A stretch of DNA of 64,000 nucleotides from Choristoneura fumiferana (Eukaryota > Arthropoda > Insecta > Lepidoptera > Tortricidae): contig NC_133481.1 of NCBI RefSeq assembly GCF_025370935.1, positions 5,413,686 to 5,477,685 on the forward strand. The letters are read 5' to 3'. Position numbers and translations under genes: made by a program. Positions 1-11,879 of this stretch are shown piece by piece (positions within the stretch are counted from its first letter, which is position 1; every line of letters begins with the position of its first letter). The notes beneath the pieces were generated by a model that was given only the letters and a program-made list of their open reading frames with translations, searched no databases and was not told the origin of the DNA.

Positions 1-189
1 AGTGATTTTATATATAAATTAGGAAACAGAAGACGCAGCTCCCACACCTACCTACAAGCCAATTTTTTTTTATTTTAATTTTTGCTCAATATTGAGTACT
101 TGTGTTATCTATCGATGAATTCGGATGGTATTACCATTTGTGAGACATTGGATTTTTAAAAAAAAAATTTGGGTTCTTAATCGTACATT

Positions 190-289
190 NNNNNNNNNNN
201 NNNNNNNNNNNNNNNNNNNNNNNNNNNNNNNNNNNNNNNNNNNNNNNNNNNNNNNNNNNNNNNNNNNNNNNNNNNNNNNNNNNNNNNNN
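190..289. other. assembly gap (100 N)
   Basis: Exactly 100 Ns, the usual placeholder for a gap of unknown size. ORFs reading through it are meaningless. The flanking 189 bases are AT-rich and hold no recognisable gene. Confidence 0.98.
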
Positions 290-419
290 AAAAAATCAAG
301 TAATATTATGTACGTTATAACACAGTTAAAATACTTACTACAGTCTTCAAATCTATTACCAGAAAAAGAGCGCGGCACTTACGTCCTTTTGTTGAGAAGC
401 GCGCAGTTTTTCGGCAATA

Positions 420-813
420 ACTCAAAAACGGTATATCCGATCATGTTAAAAACCGATTTTCGTTGAAATTATTTATAAAGCGGTACCTTTCCATATTTTT
501 TTAGACAAACAGTTTACAAGATAGAGGGGGGGGGGGAACGGGACACAATTTTTGCTACTTTGGGAGCGATTATTTCCGGAAATCTTCACTTGATCAAAAA
601 AGTTTTGACAAACTTTACTATCTTTTCAAAAGAGCTGTCGAACTATGTGCCACACGTTGATGCGAGTAAAAAATTATTTTTTCAATTTCTGTTACGTGTA
701 TGGAGTACCCCCCCCCCCCTATAAATATTTAATATTTTTAATTTAACTACAATTGGATTTGACAAGACATCTTGTAGTTTTCGATTAAAATGCCTGTGAC
801 ATATGGACGGACG

Positions 814-845
<32 letters not shown>

Positions 846-902
846 GATTTGACGAAACTATAAGGGTTCCGTTTTTGCCATTTTGGCTCCGGAACCCTAA
901 AA
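420..902 (+). repeat. dispersed repeat with GACG/GACA microsatellite
   Basis: The right end is a (GACG)n(GACA)n tract at about 806-844, followed by a short module reading AAGGGTTCCG ... GGAACCCTAAAAA that ends near 902. The same architecture, including a G-run about 350 bases upstream, recurs at 11410-11878, and shorter pieces occur at 58320-58422 and 59040-59140. The family is common in Lepidoptera. It encodes nothing recognisable. Confidence 0.6.
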
Positions 903-1289
903 ACATATTTTTGTATTTTGGGGGTGTTTGAGGTTTTCAGTTACTGGATTAACACCTTTTATATTCAATGATCCCTATCAAGAGTTTCTTAAAATCAAAT
1001 ACTACAAAAGAAGTTATTAATTTAGTCTTTGAATAAAAACAAACCCCTTTTCAGCCAGCTTAAAAAAAAGCTCGATTAAAAACTGCCACCGCCAGATCTA
1101 AATCAATTTCAGAACCTCAAAACGCGGTTATTGTTGCAAAAAATTAAAGCTAAAATAATAAATTGTACTGGAATACAGGTGAACTGGAGCTTATTGTACA
1201 GAGCTTTTAGGATAAAATCTTATTATATATGACCGTGTACATTAGTTTCATTAACCTCGGTTAACCTACTTTACTTTTTAAATATAATA

Positions 1290-1603
1290 ATAATATAATA
1301 GTCCCAGCCTATATACGTCCCACTGCTGGGCACAGGCTTCCTCTCAGAATGAGAGGGCTTGGGCCGTAGTTCCCACGCGGGCCCAGTGCGGATTGGGAAC
1401 TTCACACACACCATTGAATTGCTTCGCAGGTTTGTGCAGGTTTCCTCACGATGTTTTCCTTCACCGTTAAGCTCGTGGTAAATTTCAAATGTAATTTCGC
1501 ACATGAATTCAGAAAAACTCAGAGGTGCGAGCCGGGGTTTGAATCCACGATCCTCTGCTTCAGAGGCCATAGGTCAATCCACTCGGCCACCACGACTTTT
1601 TAA
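1290..1603 (-). mobile_element. tRNA-derived SINE
   Basis: Read on the minus strand from about 1603, the head contains a box A-like GTGGCCGAGTGG and a box B-like GGATTCAAACCCC. The body then runs to a conserved end, CCCAGCAGTGGGACGTATA, near 1310. A second, more decayed copy in the same orientation lies at 55371-55650. The 3' end resembles that of the RTE fragment at 1868-2215, suggesting that an RTE LINE mobilised it. Confidence 0.75.
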
Positions 1604-1867
1604 ATACTTATGTCTAAAAATGTGGGTACTTATATGAATTGTGGGACTGCTACGAGTAATAAACAACACCACAAACACTAAGACTGTGATAAGTTGTTGA
1701 TGAAATTTAATCAACATTTGCGCTCTTCAGTAAGTCCTCATAGTCATCATTATCGTAAATTCAAACTCATGGGAATGGAAGCGAGAGCCAAGGTATTTGT
1801 CAAGTATTTTTTACCCATACTTACTGCGGTGAAGCCCAAAGAGAGGATTATGTGTCAGACCTGTATG

Positions 1868-2215
1868 TAGATCAATCAATCATCAGCCTACAGCATTCCA
1901 CTGCTGGACATAGGCCTCTGGCCTCTCTCACAATACTCTTGTCTTCAGCCCCTCGCATACATCCGCCGCCAGCGACCCTCTAAACCGTGCCTCAGGCAGG
2001 ACGCTCTACACTGCGTTTTCCCGTCCGTCGAGGACTCGTCTACTCCACCATTCATCGGTCCTGCGACAGACGTGGCCAGCCCAGCGCCACTTCAGCGAAC
2101 TAATTCTTCGAGCAACGTCGGTGATTTTCGTTCTTTGTCGGATAATGTGATTTCGGATTTTATCCTTCAAAGAAACCCCTAGTATCGCTTTCTCCATAGC
2201 TCGCTGAGCGACCTT
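1868..2215 (-). mobile_element. RTE-type LINE, 3' end with ORF2 C-terminus
   Basis: Minus-strand codons 2197-2006 encode a peptide with DKIRNHIIRQRTKITDVARR and LKWRWAGHVCRR, typical of the C-terminal tail of RTE-clade endonuclease/reverse transcriptase proteins. Downstream is a short 3' UTR with CAGCAGTGGAATGCTG and a terminal TGATTGATTGAT repeat, as expected for RTE tails. The copy is strongly 5'-truncated and lacks endonuclease and polymerase domains. This is a dead fragment, not a host gene. Confidence 0.8.
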
Positions 2216-2923
2216 TAATCTGTATGTAAAAATCTGTACAAATCCTTAGACAAATGTTACTTGTTTAATACGGATAGTATGGTTTCATGGCTACGGAACG
2301 CTATCCTGGGCGCTCTTTGCCGGTTTTTTAATAACTACACATATATCTTAAGATTGCGTTGACATAGAAGTTTGTTAAGTCAGTAATGACACGTTAAATG
2401 TCGCAATATTGTGTGTAAAAAGGTATATATGGACCTCAACTCGCTAGTTTGACTCAAAGAGCATATAACCACTACGTTTTGGTTTGACTCGCATTTGGGC
2501 GGTTTTTACAAATTCGGTTTGTATGTAAACTCTTTATTGTACAAAAGAAAAGAAGCAGAATACAGTTGACAAACTTTGAGATACATGTGCAAAGGCTTTA
2601 TTTGTTGAAAGTCAATTTTACTTCTTAGCTCGATCCACATTCGTACGTTTGTGAGTACTATGTGTATAAGTATTTACAGGGATACGTGGTGGATACGCAG
2701 ATTAATCGATGTACGGAAACTTCGTATGCGGTCAGGCTCGACCTCGCTTTCATCAAAACAACCGTATTTCGGAAATGCTTAACAACGCCACGTTACTTTG
2801 TCCCTGTATCGTAATTATCTACCTGTGGTATTTATATTTAGTTTAACCGTTTTATTGATTTTACTTATAGTCTATATTATTATTAGCAAACATGTCTATG
2901 CCAAATTCGATTTTTAGGTTTCC

Positions 2924-3450
2924 GTTCTTGCTATCTGAGGTGAACCCTAATGGGATCACTATGTTTTCCGTCTGTCTGTCCGTCCGTCTGGCAGTCTATC
3001 AAGATCCGTTTCTCAAGAATGCGTGGAGGTATTAAGTTGGGATTAATATCAAATACCTACTCAGGTCTACTAACCCTTGAAGCAGCGAAAGAACCAAATT
3101 TCTAAGTCAATACAATCAGAAGATACAAGAATCATTAAATAAGGTGTTCCCATACAAATTACCGAGGAATCAAAGCCTACATATAGGGTATTTCCATTTG
3201 TCCTACAAACTTGAAATTTGGTAAGAAAGGTACCTGCTCCTAGCACAACCAATAAGAAAAGTCAGAGAGTTTTAACTTTTCGTGTGCGTCTGTGTCAGTA
3301 ATTAGTCTAAAATGATTCGATATTGCGCATATTTTCTTATAACTATAGGATTCTGCTAAAACTAAATTTTAAATTTCTAAATTTTTTACTCGAAATTTTT
3401 TTACGGAAACCTCGGGTACGCAATGTCCGACTCACACTTGATAGGTTTTA
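2924..3450. repeat. dispersed repeat (GTCTGTCTGTCC family)
   Basis: A block begins with TTTTTAGGTTTCCGTTC, contains an imperfect CTGT/CCGT microsatellite at about 2968-2990, and ends near GGAAACCTCGGGTACG and TCCGACTCACACTTG. This start and end pattern matches the non-coding lepidopteran repeat seen more completely at 36290-36600. The ORFs inside are incidental. Confidence 0.5.
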
Positions 3451-3498
3451 ATTTGATTGACATAATCGAGTCATATAACAAAAATTTGAAATGATATT

Positions 3499-3714
3499 AT
3501 GCATTTATGCTGTATAAATAATACTATGCCTTCAGAATATATTCCGCGTCGTTTTGGCATAAGCAAATACAATTTGTTCGAAGAAACTCCGTCGTCAAAA
3601 GACAACTCGCCTCTTGGGAAAAACGACAGCAGTCGAGATTCAGAGAAGAAATTTCCAATGAAAGTCGGTAGTAATGTTTGGCTTAAATGTACCCAAAGAC
3701 CGTTGATCGGTTAA
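3499..3714 (+). CDS. unidentified short ORF, possible exon
   Basis: An open frame of 71 codons with a second in-frame ATG at 3526, encoding a polar peptide (MPSEYIPRRFGISKYNLFEE...). Codon use looks less AT-biased than the flanks, and a possible donor (GTCG|GTAGTA) lies near 3664-3672. I recognise no domain and see no matching exon nearby. It could be a first exon, a transposon remnant or chance. Confidence 0.15.
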   Translation: MHLCCINNTMPSEYIPRRFGISKYNLFEETPSSKDNSPLGKNDSSRDSEKKFPMKVGSNVWLKCTQRPLIG

Positions 3715-3719
3715 ATTTA

Positions 3720-4920
3720 ATAAGTATAACAGCTACAGATAGCAACTTAAGGGGTTTTGTTACTTTGAGATGGTACCTATTTAAATTAACAAGATCGTTG
3801 AATGTAGAAACCATAGCGTTTGAAAATAAAATTCAGGTATGTGTTGTTTGATTTGTGTTACATAGGTACAATTTTCATGGACTTGATTACAAAAAGGACG
3901 GATTCATATGTTCTGTTCAATCAACCAGTATCATAACATAAGTCATGATAAATTCGGTGCCACAGCGGTTGTTTAGTGTTCACACGTTTTCATTTTATTT
4001 TTGGGTTGAGTCACCCTAACGACCAAAGACAGTAGGTGCGTGCTTTTATATTTACTTGATTTTGGTTTTTTAATTTTATATGAGGTGCTTGTGGTTCACA
4101 CTTATTAATTAGGCGGCAGTAGGTAATAACGTTTTTGTAACCCATATTTTCATTTAGCGATTTCATACTTGTTTATTGACTTTTTTTTAGGTTAGAATAA
4201 GATTTAGGTACTACGTTAAAACACTGACGATCATGAGTATCCCGTGTGGTGTGATCTGTTATTTGTTCGTCGATATCTAGTTCAAAATGATTTTTATTTC
4301 TTTTAGTTCAACAGCAGGCTTTCATTAAATGCCTATTCTTTCTTTTCCACTGCCATATCTCAGTAATCAAGAACAGAAGTAATTAATTCTGTTTGTACCT
4401 TTTCCCCTTGAGCGACAATGCAAAGAATTTGGTTCTGACCCGACAGCTACTCTAACTCAGCGACGCCTTTTGAATTTAAGCTATATAAATATTTCACTAT
4501 GTTTTCCTAAATAAGAAAAGAACAGTGTTTTATTATCATCATCATTTCAAAAGAACATCCTTTGTTTATTATAAAATGTTTGTAAATTATTTTTCTCTTT
4601 ATACTCAGTTTTTAGATGGATAAAAGAAATCGTGTAGGTATTACGAGGCAGTATTGGAATTGTGACTGCGAACCTGCCTGTCGGTTTAGCCACTAATTTA
4701 TATGAGCGAGAATATTAGATTAGTTTATAGACATATTAGTTAGTAGTTTTTTTTAAACGAACAAAATACCAAATTTCACATCAGTTCAACCGCTGGAAAT
4801 GCATCAAAATTCAGTTGCGATATTTAAAGCTTTTTGCCTCATGAGCAACAGAATTAGAACTTGAATTATATCAACAATTTAGTATATTGAGGAAATATGT
4901 AAGAGTGATCGATCATATTT
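3720..4920. other. no recognisable gene
   Basis: About 1.2 kb of AT-rich DNA with frequent stops in all frames. No domain, repeat family or long inverted repeat was recognised. Confidence 0.5.
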
Positions 4921-4924
4921 TTGC

Positions 4925-5249
4925 TAACTAGTGCTATTAATACTAGTAAAATTATGAAAGTTTCTAAGTATGTGCATGCGTGCGTCCGTGTTACTTTGGA
5001 TGAAAATTGGTATGTAGATAGCTGCACGTCAAAAAAAAATATAGGTTACTTTTTATTCCTTTATTCCACGGAATTGCGTTAAATCCCTAAATTTTATATT
5101 ATGGTCAGATTCGCGAAATTTGTCGTGGGCGTTTTTTACGCAACGTGAGGACAACGATTTAATTTTTGGAAATTGAACTCCCCACGGGAATATTCAACTG
5201 CTATAGGTACCTAACTGGTTACACGTTCGAAGCGGCGAGTAAAGGCTAG
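4925..5249 (+). repeat. decayed Helitron-like copy
   Basis: This is a shortened, diverged version of the element at 7381-8670. The start resembles ACTAGTAAAATTATGAAAGT, the middle contains GGTATGTAGATAGCTGCACG and TTACTTTTTATTCC, and the end reads CGAAGCGGCGAGTAAAGGCTAG, close to the CTAG terminus of the better copies. Non-coding and old. Confidence 0.55.
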
Positions 5250-6885
5250 TCCATTAATATTTCAATCATAACACTAGAAATAAAAGTGTTTTCACAAGCC
5301 TTATTTTGCATCAGTCGAGGCTCATTTAAATGTCTGCGCTTATAGAACACAAACATGTTTACTTCTATCAAGACGTAATAATAATAGATACTAAACAAAT
5401 TAAAATCCTACCATCCTTTGTGCTTTAATTTAAAGTTAAAGAAACATTGAGAATAAAAGCCACTACTGAAATATCTCCGAAGTACGAGTATTTATACGGC
5501 TTAAATAATCAGTGCCCTTTTCATAAAGTTTGGGGGCCCCCAATACAAAGGCGAGATTATTAAAAGCTCATCACCAGGTTAATATAAAACGGAATGAGTA
5601 ATAATCATTGCCATTATTTTACCCAACTCAGTAGAGGTAACGCGATTAGATAGCAAATTGCTTAATGGGTGGAGCAAATTATGCACTTTGAAGAGTTTTA
5701 CGGATCAAACAAAATTTAGTACGTATTTCTTTCTTTTTTTGGCGTAGGCGTAGAATAAATAGTAGATTGTACAACAAGAGCATAAAACGAGCCATTTTAC
5801 CCGAGACGTTCATATAGCCACCCGAGCCGGTACGGCGTGGGCGGATAGACACGTCGAGGGGAAAACGGGTTTAATGCTCGAGTTTTACACTTTGCTTTTC
5901 ACTTCGATGGCGAGGAAATGAAATAAAAATAGTGGAAACAATTTGTTCACTTTCTATGTACCTTTTATTGTTCATGCATTACTATATAATTATACATTTT
6001 TAATGTTATTAATCTATTTTGATTGATTTGGTTGATTTTAAGTATTATATAAATTAAAAATTATTAATAAAAATATGTAGTAACTTCTGTGTTTGTGGCT
6101 GTTTACACCTGATTGCCTTGGTCTTAGACAAAGACTTTACTTTATGCACTAGAGCATAAAAAGTCATTTTATGTCGCCTAGATCTAGCATAAATACGAAC
6201 TTTACGAGCGTGAGAAGTGAAAAAAGTATTGTTCAACGATGTTCAACGTCAGGCTTTACTGAAAATCCAGTGCTACGGATTTGTCGCTATTGTGCTACGA
6301 ACATGCTACGCTGCGCCTACGCCGATGGGACAACGTAGTTTTAAGCGAAACTTATTCCATTTTTATTTTTTATTAAATCATTTTTTTTACGTTTTAGTGT
6401 AGCAGTAGTAGTATGTGGGGTGAATTTACGAGTAATTAGATGAGCTCTATTAAATGTCAATATATCAAATAAATACCTCGAGTAACAAATCAAAACAAGA
6501 ACATGAATTGAGTGACAGAAAATTGTTAAGAAATATATAATTAACAGCATGCAGTTATTTCAATAAACATTTTACCTTTACTAAAAATAACAAGTTAGGA
6601 ATATTAGAAACTGGCTAAGTCAGTTAAATCTGATTTCGCCAAACTTCAATACTGCCATTACTTTTCGTTAAACAACAACTTACTTAGTTTCAAACTTTGT
6701 TTAACTATTTAATACTATGACATAACATACATCAATAATAAATACCTTTAATTCACACGAAGGAAATGTTCAGTAATCACTATAATTTCACACAAAAGTC
6801 GTATAAATTAATTGCTCTACGGATGCTTTTCATGATATAGTAATGTGACATTAGTCTCGTCATTTAAACACAACGAGGTCCGTAT
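5250..6885. other. no recognisable gene; contains two repeat pieces
   Basis: AT-rich DNA without a supported gene. The segment at 5735-5870 belongs to a dispersed family (separate entry). The stretch 6170-6230 resembles 58890-58960 in reverse orientation; both read CACTTCTCA..GT..GTAAA.TTCGTATTT, so this is another low-copy repeat. Confidence 0.5.
5735..5870 (+). repeat. dispersed repeat shared with 61137-61262
   Basis: The sequence from TACAACAAGAGCATAAAAC through ACCCGAGCCGGTAC to TAGACACGTCGAGG is repeated in reverse complement at 61137-61262 with roughly 85-90% identity by eye. Non-coding. Confidence 0.7.
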
Positions 6886-6889
6886 TAAT

Positions 6890-7165
6890 GGCATGCCTTT
6901 AACGGCGCGCGGAGAGTCGCTCGGCGTGCGGATCCGGCGCCGGGGGAGGCCGGAGAGCGCGGGCGGGCAGCCGCCGGGAGCGCGTGGGTCGCACTGCCAC
7001 TGCCTCCGCGAGCCGCGACGCGCGAATAATCCATACCAGAGCAGCGAGGAGGCTGTATTTACCGGACCGGAGGGCGGTCGGGCGAGCCGGCTCCGACTGC
7101 TCCGAAACGAGCCCTGCGCCCTGCACCCGCCGCGCCTGCCGCCCGCCGCCTGCGCCCCATAGTGT
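6890..7165. other. GC-rich island, possible promoter or 5' exon
   Basis: About 275 bases are very GC- and CpG-rich, in sharp contrast to the AT-rich surroundings. All six frames are nearly open simply because stops are rare in GC-rich DNA. In insects such patches are often 5' UTR or promoter DNA, or alanine/proline/arginine-rich exons, of regulatory genes. No TATA box, splice pair or conserved domain lets me choose a strand. Contamination is less likely because the island grades into local sequence on both sides. Confidence 0.35.
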
Positions 7166-7324
7166 TGACACAATTTCAAATAATTTTAGAATCTGTGCAG
7201 CAATATGCGTTCCTTCACGCCATGTATCATGATTCCTCTATTATATCTACATTATCAGACGTGTTTGAGATCGTGGCCTAAAAACGATCTACATAAGCGT
7301 ATGTCCATGTCGCATACTTAAATA

Positions 7325-7380
7325 AAAGCGGCCAAGTGCGAGTCGGACTCGCCCATGATGGGTTCCGTAGCAGCAAGTAA
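7325..7380 (-). repeat. fragment of the GAGTCGGACTCGC repeat family
   Basis: AAGCGGCCAAGTGCGAGTCGG ... GGGTTCCGTA is the end module seen in the opposite orientation at 36540-36600. It directly abuts the Helitron-like element at 7381. Confidence 0.6.
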
Positions 7381-8670
7381 TCCTACTAATATTATAAATG
7401 TGAAAGTTTGTGAGTGAGTGAGTGTGTGAGTGAGTGAGTGAGTGAGTATGTTTGTTACTTTTTCACGCTGAAACGGCTGGACAGATTTGGATGAAATTTG
7501 GCGAAAAGTTAGTTTATAACCTGGATTAAAACATAGGATACTTTTTATTCCGATATTCCCACGGGATAAGGATAAAATCTTGAAATAATAACCGCTAGGC
7601 TTAGAGTCATGAAATTTGGTATGTAGGTAGCTGAACGTCTGAAATAACTCATAAGCGACTTTTTGACCCAAATTCCACGGGATACTAAGGGATAAAATCT
7701 CGAAATAACAACCACTAGGCTTAGAGCCTTGAAATTTAGTATGTAGGTAGATAGACTTCTGGAATAACACATAGGCTACTTTTTATCTCGATATTCCCAC
7801 GGGATAGGGATAAAATCTTGAAATAATAACCGCTAGGCTTAGAGTCATGAAATTTGGTATGTAGGTAGCTGAACGTCTGAAATAACTCATAAGCTACTTT
7901 TTGACCCGATATTCCCACGGGATACTAAGGGATAAAATCTCGAAATAACAACCACTTAGAGCCATGAAATTTGCTATGTGGATAGCTGCACCTCTGGAAT
8001 AACACATAGGTTATTTTTTATCCCGATATTCCCACGGGATAGGGATAAAATTTTGAAATAATAACCGCTTGGCTTAGAGTCATGAAATTTGGTACATAGG
8101 TAGTTGGACCTCGAGAATAACACATAAGCGACTTTTGACCCGATATTCCCACGGGATACCTAGGGATAAAATCTTGAAATAACAACCGCTGGGCTAAGAG
8201 CCATGAAATTTAGTATGTAGGTAGCTGGACTTTTGAAATAACACATAGGCTACTTTTTATCCCAATATTCTCACGGGATAGGGATAAAATCTCGAAATAA
8301 TAACCGCTTGGCTTAGAGTCATGAAATTTGGTATATAGGTAGCTGGATCTCTGGAATAACACATAAGCGACTTTTGACCCGATATTCCCACGGGATATTT
8401 AGGGATAAAATCTCGAAATAACAACCACTGGGCCAGAAATGATAAATGAATGATTTGAATTTGAATTTTGGATTTGAATTGGGAAAACAATTGTAATTTC
8501 ATTACTGGGTTTAGTCTTGAATTTTGTACAGTTATTCACAACACAACCTCAATGAAGACCACGATATAAATTTTGGAAATTTCCAGGGGAATTTTGTAAA
8601 ATCCCGAAAATTTCAATTGCAACTACCAGACCGAATAGTTTACGCGTGCGAAGCCGCGGGTAAAAGCTAG
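7381..8670 (+). mobile_element. Helitron-like non-autonomous element, copy 1
   Basis: The element starts TCCTACTAATATTATAAATG directly after an A and ends GCCGCGGGTAAAAGCTAG directly before a T. That fits Helitron rules: insertion between A and T, 5' TC, 3' CTAG, and a GC-rich terminal segment with a weak hairpin. There is no terminal inverted repeat and no target duplication. The interior is a (GTGA)n tract followed by several ~150-bp tandem units containing ATTCCCACGGGATA and CATGAAATTTGGTATG. No Rep/helicase ORF is present; open frames here are translations of the tandem unit. Confidence 0.7.
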
Positions 8671-8711
8671 TATAATATAAAAGTTTCCTTTACTTTACAA
8701 TTTATGACGTA

Positions 8712-9796
8712 CTAGCTGCAATTGAAATTTTCGGGATTTTACAAAATTCCCCTGGAAATTTACAATATTTATATCGTGGTCTTCATTAAGGTTGTGTTGT
8801 GAATAACTGTACAAAATTCAAGACTCTAAACCCAGTGCTGAAGTTTCAAAATGTTTCCCTATCCAAATTCAAATGCAAAATTCAAATTCAAATCATTTAT
8901 TCAGTAAATAGGCCACAATGGGCACTTTTACACGTCATTTTTATACTACCAGCGCTTTCGGAAAGACCATCATTGCCAAGAAGAATGCGCCGCAAGAAAC
9001 TTGGCAGAAAGTCATTTTTTCAAAATAAAATAATTACAAATAAAATACCTAAAAACTACAGTATACAATTAAAGAAAAAAATACGAAATAATAATAATAA
9101 TAATACAGGGATGTATGGGGTCCCTTAGTTACAAAACTATACCGTGGGAATATCGGGATAAAAAGTAGCGTACTTATGTGTTATTCCAGACGTCTAGCTA
9201 CCTACATACCAAATTTCATGACTCTAAGCCCAGCGGTTATTATTTCAAGATTTTATCCCTATCCCGTGGGAATATCGGGATAAAAATTAGCCTGTGTGTT
9301 GTTCCAGAGGTCCAGCTACCTACATATCAAAATTCATGACTCTGAACCCAGTGGTTGTTATTTCGAGATTTTATCCCTAAGTATCCCGTGGGAATATCAA
9401 GTCAAAAAGTCCCTTACGTGTTATTCCAAACGTCCAGTTACCTACATACCAAATTTCATGACTCTAAGCCCAGCGGTTATTATTTCAAGATTTTATCCCT
9501 ATCCCGGGGGAATATCGGGATAAAAAGTAGCCTATGTGTTATTTCAGAGGTCCAGCTACCTAAATACTAAATTTCATGGCTCTAAGCCCAGAGGTTGTTA
9601 TTTCGAGATTTTATCCCTATCCCGTGGGAATACCGGGATAAAAAGTATCCTATGTTTTAATCCAGGTTATAAACTAACTTTTCGCCAAATTTCATCCAAA
9701 TCCGTCCAGCCGTTTCAGCGTGAAGAAGTAACAAACATACTCACTCACACACTCACATACTCACTAACTCACTCACAAACTTTCACATTTATAATA
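8712..9796 (-). mobile_element. Helitron-like element, copy 2 (truncated)
   Basis: Same family as 7381-8670 but inverted. The 3' end (CTAG at 8712) has lost about 40 bases including the GC-rich terminal segment. The 5' end stops at TTTCACATTTATAATA, where it runs directly into the CTAG of copy 3 at 9797. It carries a LINE-tail insertion at 8865-9055 and about four of the ~150-bp units. Confidence 0.65.
8865..9055 (-). repeat. LINE 3' tail (TTGAAT-type) inside the Helitron-like element
   Basis: The minus strand reads a conserved block (GCGGCGCATTCTTCTTGGCA, GGCCTATTTACTGAATAAAT) ending in TTTGAATTTGAATTTTG, a hexamer-type tail as in CR1/L2-like LINEs. The same block is at 9985-10165 in copy 3 at the corresponding place, so it belongs to this Helitron-like subfamily rather than two independent insertions. 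Confidence 0.6.
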
Positions 9797-11386
9797 CTAG
9801 CTTTTACCCGCGGCTTCGCACGCGTAAACTATTCGGTCTGGTAGTTGCAATTGAAATTTTCGGGATTTTACAAAATTCCCCTGGAAATTTCCAAAATTTA
9901 TATCGTGGTCTTCATTGAGGTTGTGTTGTGAATAACTGTACAAAATTCAAGACTCTAAACCCAGTGCTAAAATTTCAAAAATTTTCCCTATCCAAATTCA
10001 AATTCATATCATTTATTCAGTAAATAGGCCGCAATGGCACTTTTACACGTCATTTTTTTTAAATACCAGCACTTTCGGAAAGACCATCATTGCCAAGAAG
10101 AATGCGCCGCAAGAAGCTTGGCAGAAAGTCATTTTTTCAAAATAAAATAAGTACAAATAAAATACTTAAAAACTACAATAAGTATACAATTAAAGAAAAA
10201 ATTACAAAATAATAATAACAATAATACACGGATGTATGGGGTCCCTTAGTTACAAAACTATCCCGTGGAAATATCGGGATAAAAAGTAGCGTATGTGTTA
10301 TTCCAGACGTCCGGCTACCTACATACCAAGTTTCATGCCTCTAAGCCCAGCGGTTGTTATTTCGAGATTTTATCCCTATCCCGTGGGAATATTGGAATAA
10401 AATGTAGCCTATGTATTATTCCAGAGGTCCAGCTACCTACATACCAAAATTCATGACTCTGAACCCAGTGGTTGTTATTTCGAGATTTTATCCCTAAGTA
10501 TCCCGTGGGAATATCGGGTCAAAAAGTCACTTAAGTGTTATTCCAGATGTCCAGTTACCTACATACCAAATTTCATGACTCTAAGCCCAGCGGTTATTAT
10601 TTCAAGATTTTATCCCAATCCCATGGGAATATCGGAATAAATAGTAGCCTATGTGTTATTCTAGAGATCCAGCTACCTACATACCAAATTTCATGGCTCT
10701 AAGCCCAGTGGTTGTTATTTCGAGATTTTATCCCTAGTTATCCCGTAAGAATATCGGGTCAAAAAGTCACTTAAGTGTTATTCCAGATGTCCAGTTACCT
10801 ACATACCAAATTTCATGACTCTAAGCCCAGCGGTTATGATTTCAAGATTTTATCCCTATCCCGTGGGAATATTGATTCAAAAAGTTGCCTATGTGTTATT
10901 TCAGACATGCAACTACCTACATACCAAATTTCATGACTCTAAACCCAGCGGTTGTTATTTCAAGATTTTATCCCTATCCCGTGGGAATATCGGAATAAAA
11001 AGTAGCCTATGTGTTATTCCAGAGGTCCAGCTACCTACATACTAAATTTCATGGCTCAAAGCCCAGCGGTTGTTATTTTAAGATTTTATCCCTAGGTATC
11101 CCGTGGGAATATCGGGTCAAAAAGTCACCTATGTTTTATTCCAGACGTCCAACTACCTACATACCAAATTTCATGACTCTAAGCCTAGCGGTTGTTATTT
11201 CGAGATTTTATCCCTATCCCGTGGGAATATCGGGATAAAAAGTATTCTATGTTTTAATCCAGATTATAAACTAACTTTCCGCCAAATTTCATCCAAATCC
11301 GTCCAGCCGTTTAAGCGTGAAAAAGTAACAAACATACTCACTCACTCACTCACTCACAAACTTTCACATTTATAATATTAGTAGGA
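9797..11386 (-). mobile_element. Helitron-like element, copy 3
   Basis: Complete on the minus strand: the 5' end TCCTACTAAT is at 11386, preceded by A, and the 3' end CTAG is at 9797. It includes the GC-rich terminal CGCGTGCGAAGCCGCGGG, the LINE-tail block (9985-10165), about seven ~150-bp tandem units (10255-11240) and the terminal TGAG microsatellite. It is longer than copy 1 mainly because of extra tandem units. Non-coding. Confidence 0.7.
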
Positions 11387-11409
11387 TTAAAAAAAACTTC
11401 TTACTAGAT

Positions 11410-11878
11410 CTCGTTCAAACCAATTTTCGGTGGAAGTTTGCATGGTAATGTACATCACATATTTTTTTTAGTTTATCATTCTCTTATTTTAGACGTTACA
11501 GGGGGGGACACACACATTTTACCACTTTGGAAGTGTCTCGCGCAAACTATTCAGTTTAGAAAAAAAAAAGATATTAGAAACCTCAATATCATTTTTGAAG
11601 ACCTATCCATAGATACCCCACACGTATGGGTTTGATGAAAAAGAATTTTGAGTTTCAGTTCTAAGTATGGGGAACCCTCAAAATTTATTGTTTTTTTTTT
11701 CTATTTTTGTGTGAAAATCTTAATGCGGTTCACAGAATACATCTACTTACCAAGTTTCAACAGTATAGTTCTTATAGTTTCGGAAAAAGTGGCTGTGACA
11801 TACGGACGGACAGACAGACAGACATGACGAATCCATAAGGGTTCCGTTTTTTGCCATTTGGCTACGGAGCCCTAAAAA
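11410..11878 (+). repeat. dispersed repeat, same family as 420-902
   Basis: It has a G-run followed by ACACACACATTTTACCAC, a GACGGACAGACAGACA tract at 11804-11823, and the terminal AAGGGTTCCGTTTTTTGCC ... GGAGCCCTAAAAA. Non-coding. Confidence 0.6.
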
Positions 11879-11879
11879 C

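Noticed and set aside
6817..7232. Four overlapping ORFs in the GC-rich island
   Set aside because: Open frames on both strands are explained by lack of AT-rich stop codons; none shows a domain or splice support.
7318..11375. Many ORFs with repeated YLHTKFHDSKPSGYYFKILSLS-like peptides
   Set aside because: They are translations of the ~150-bp non-coding tandem unit in the Helitron-like elements, on either strand depending on copy orientation.
7381..11386. CRISPR-like array
   Set aside because: Units are ~150 bp, near-identical throughout with no unique spacers, and the genome is animal.
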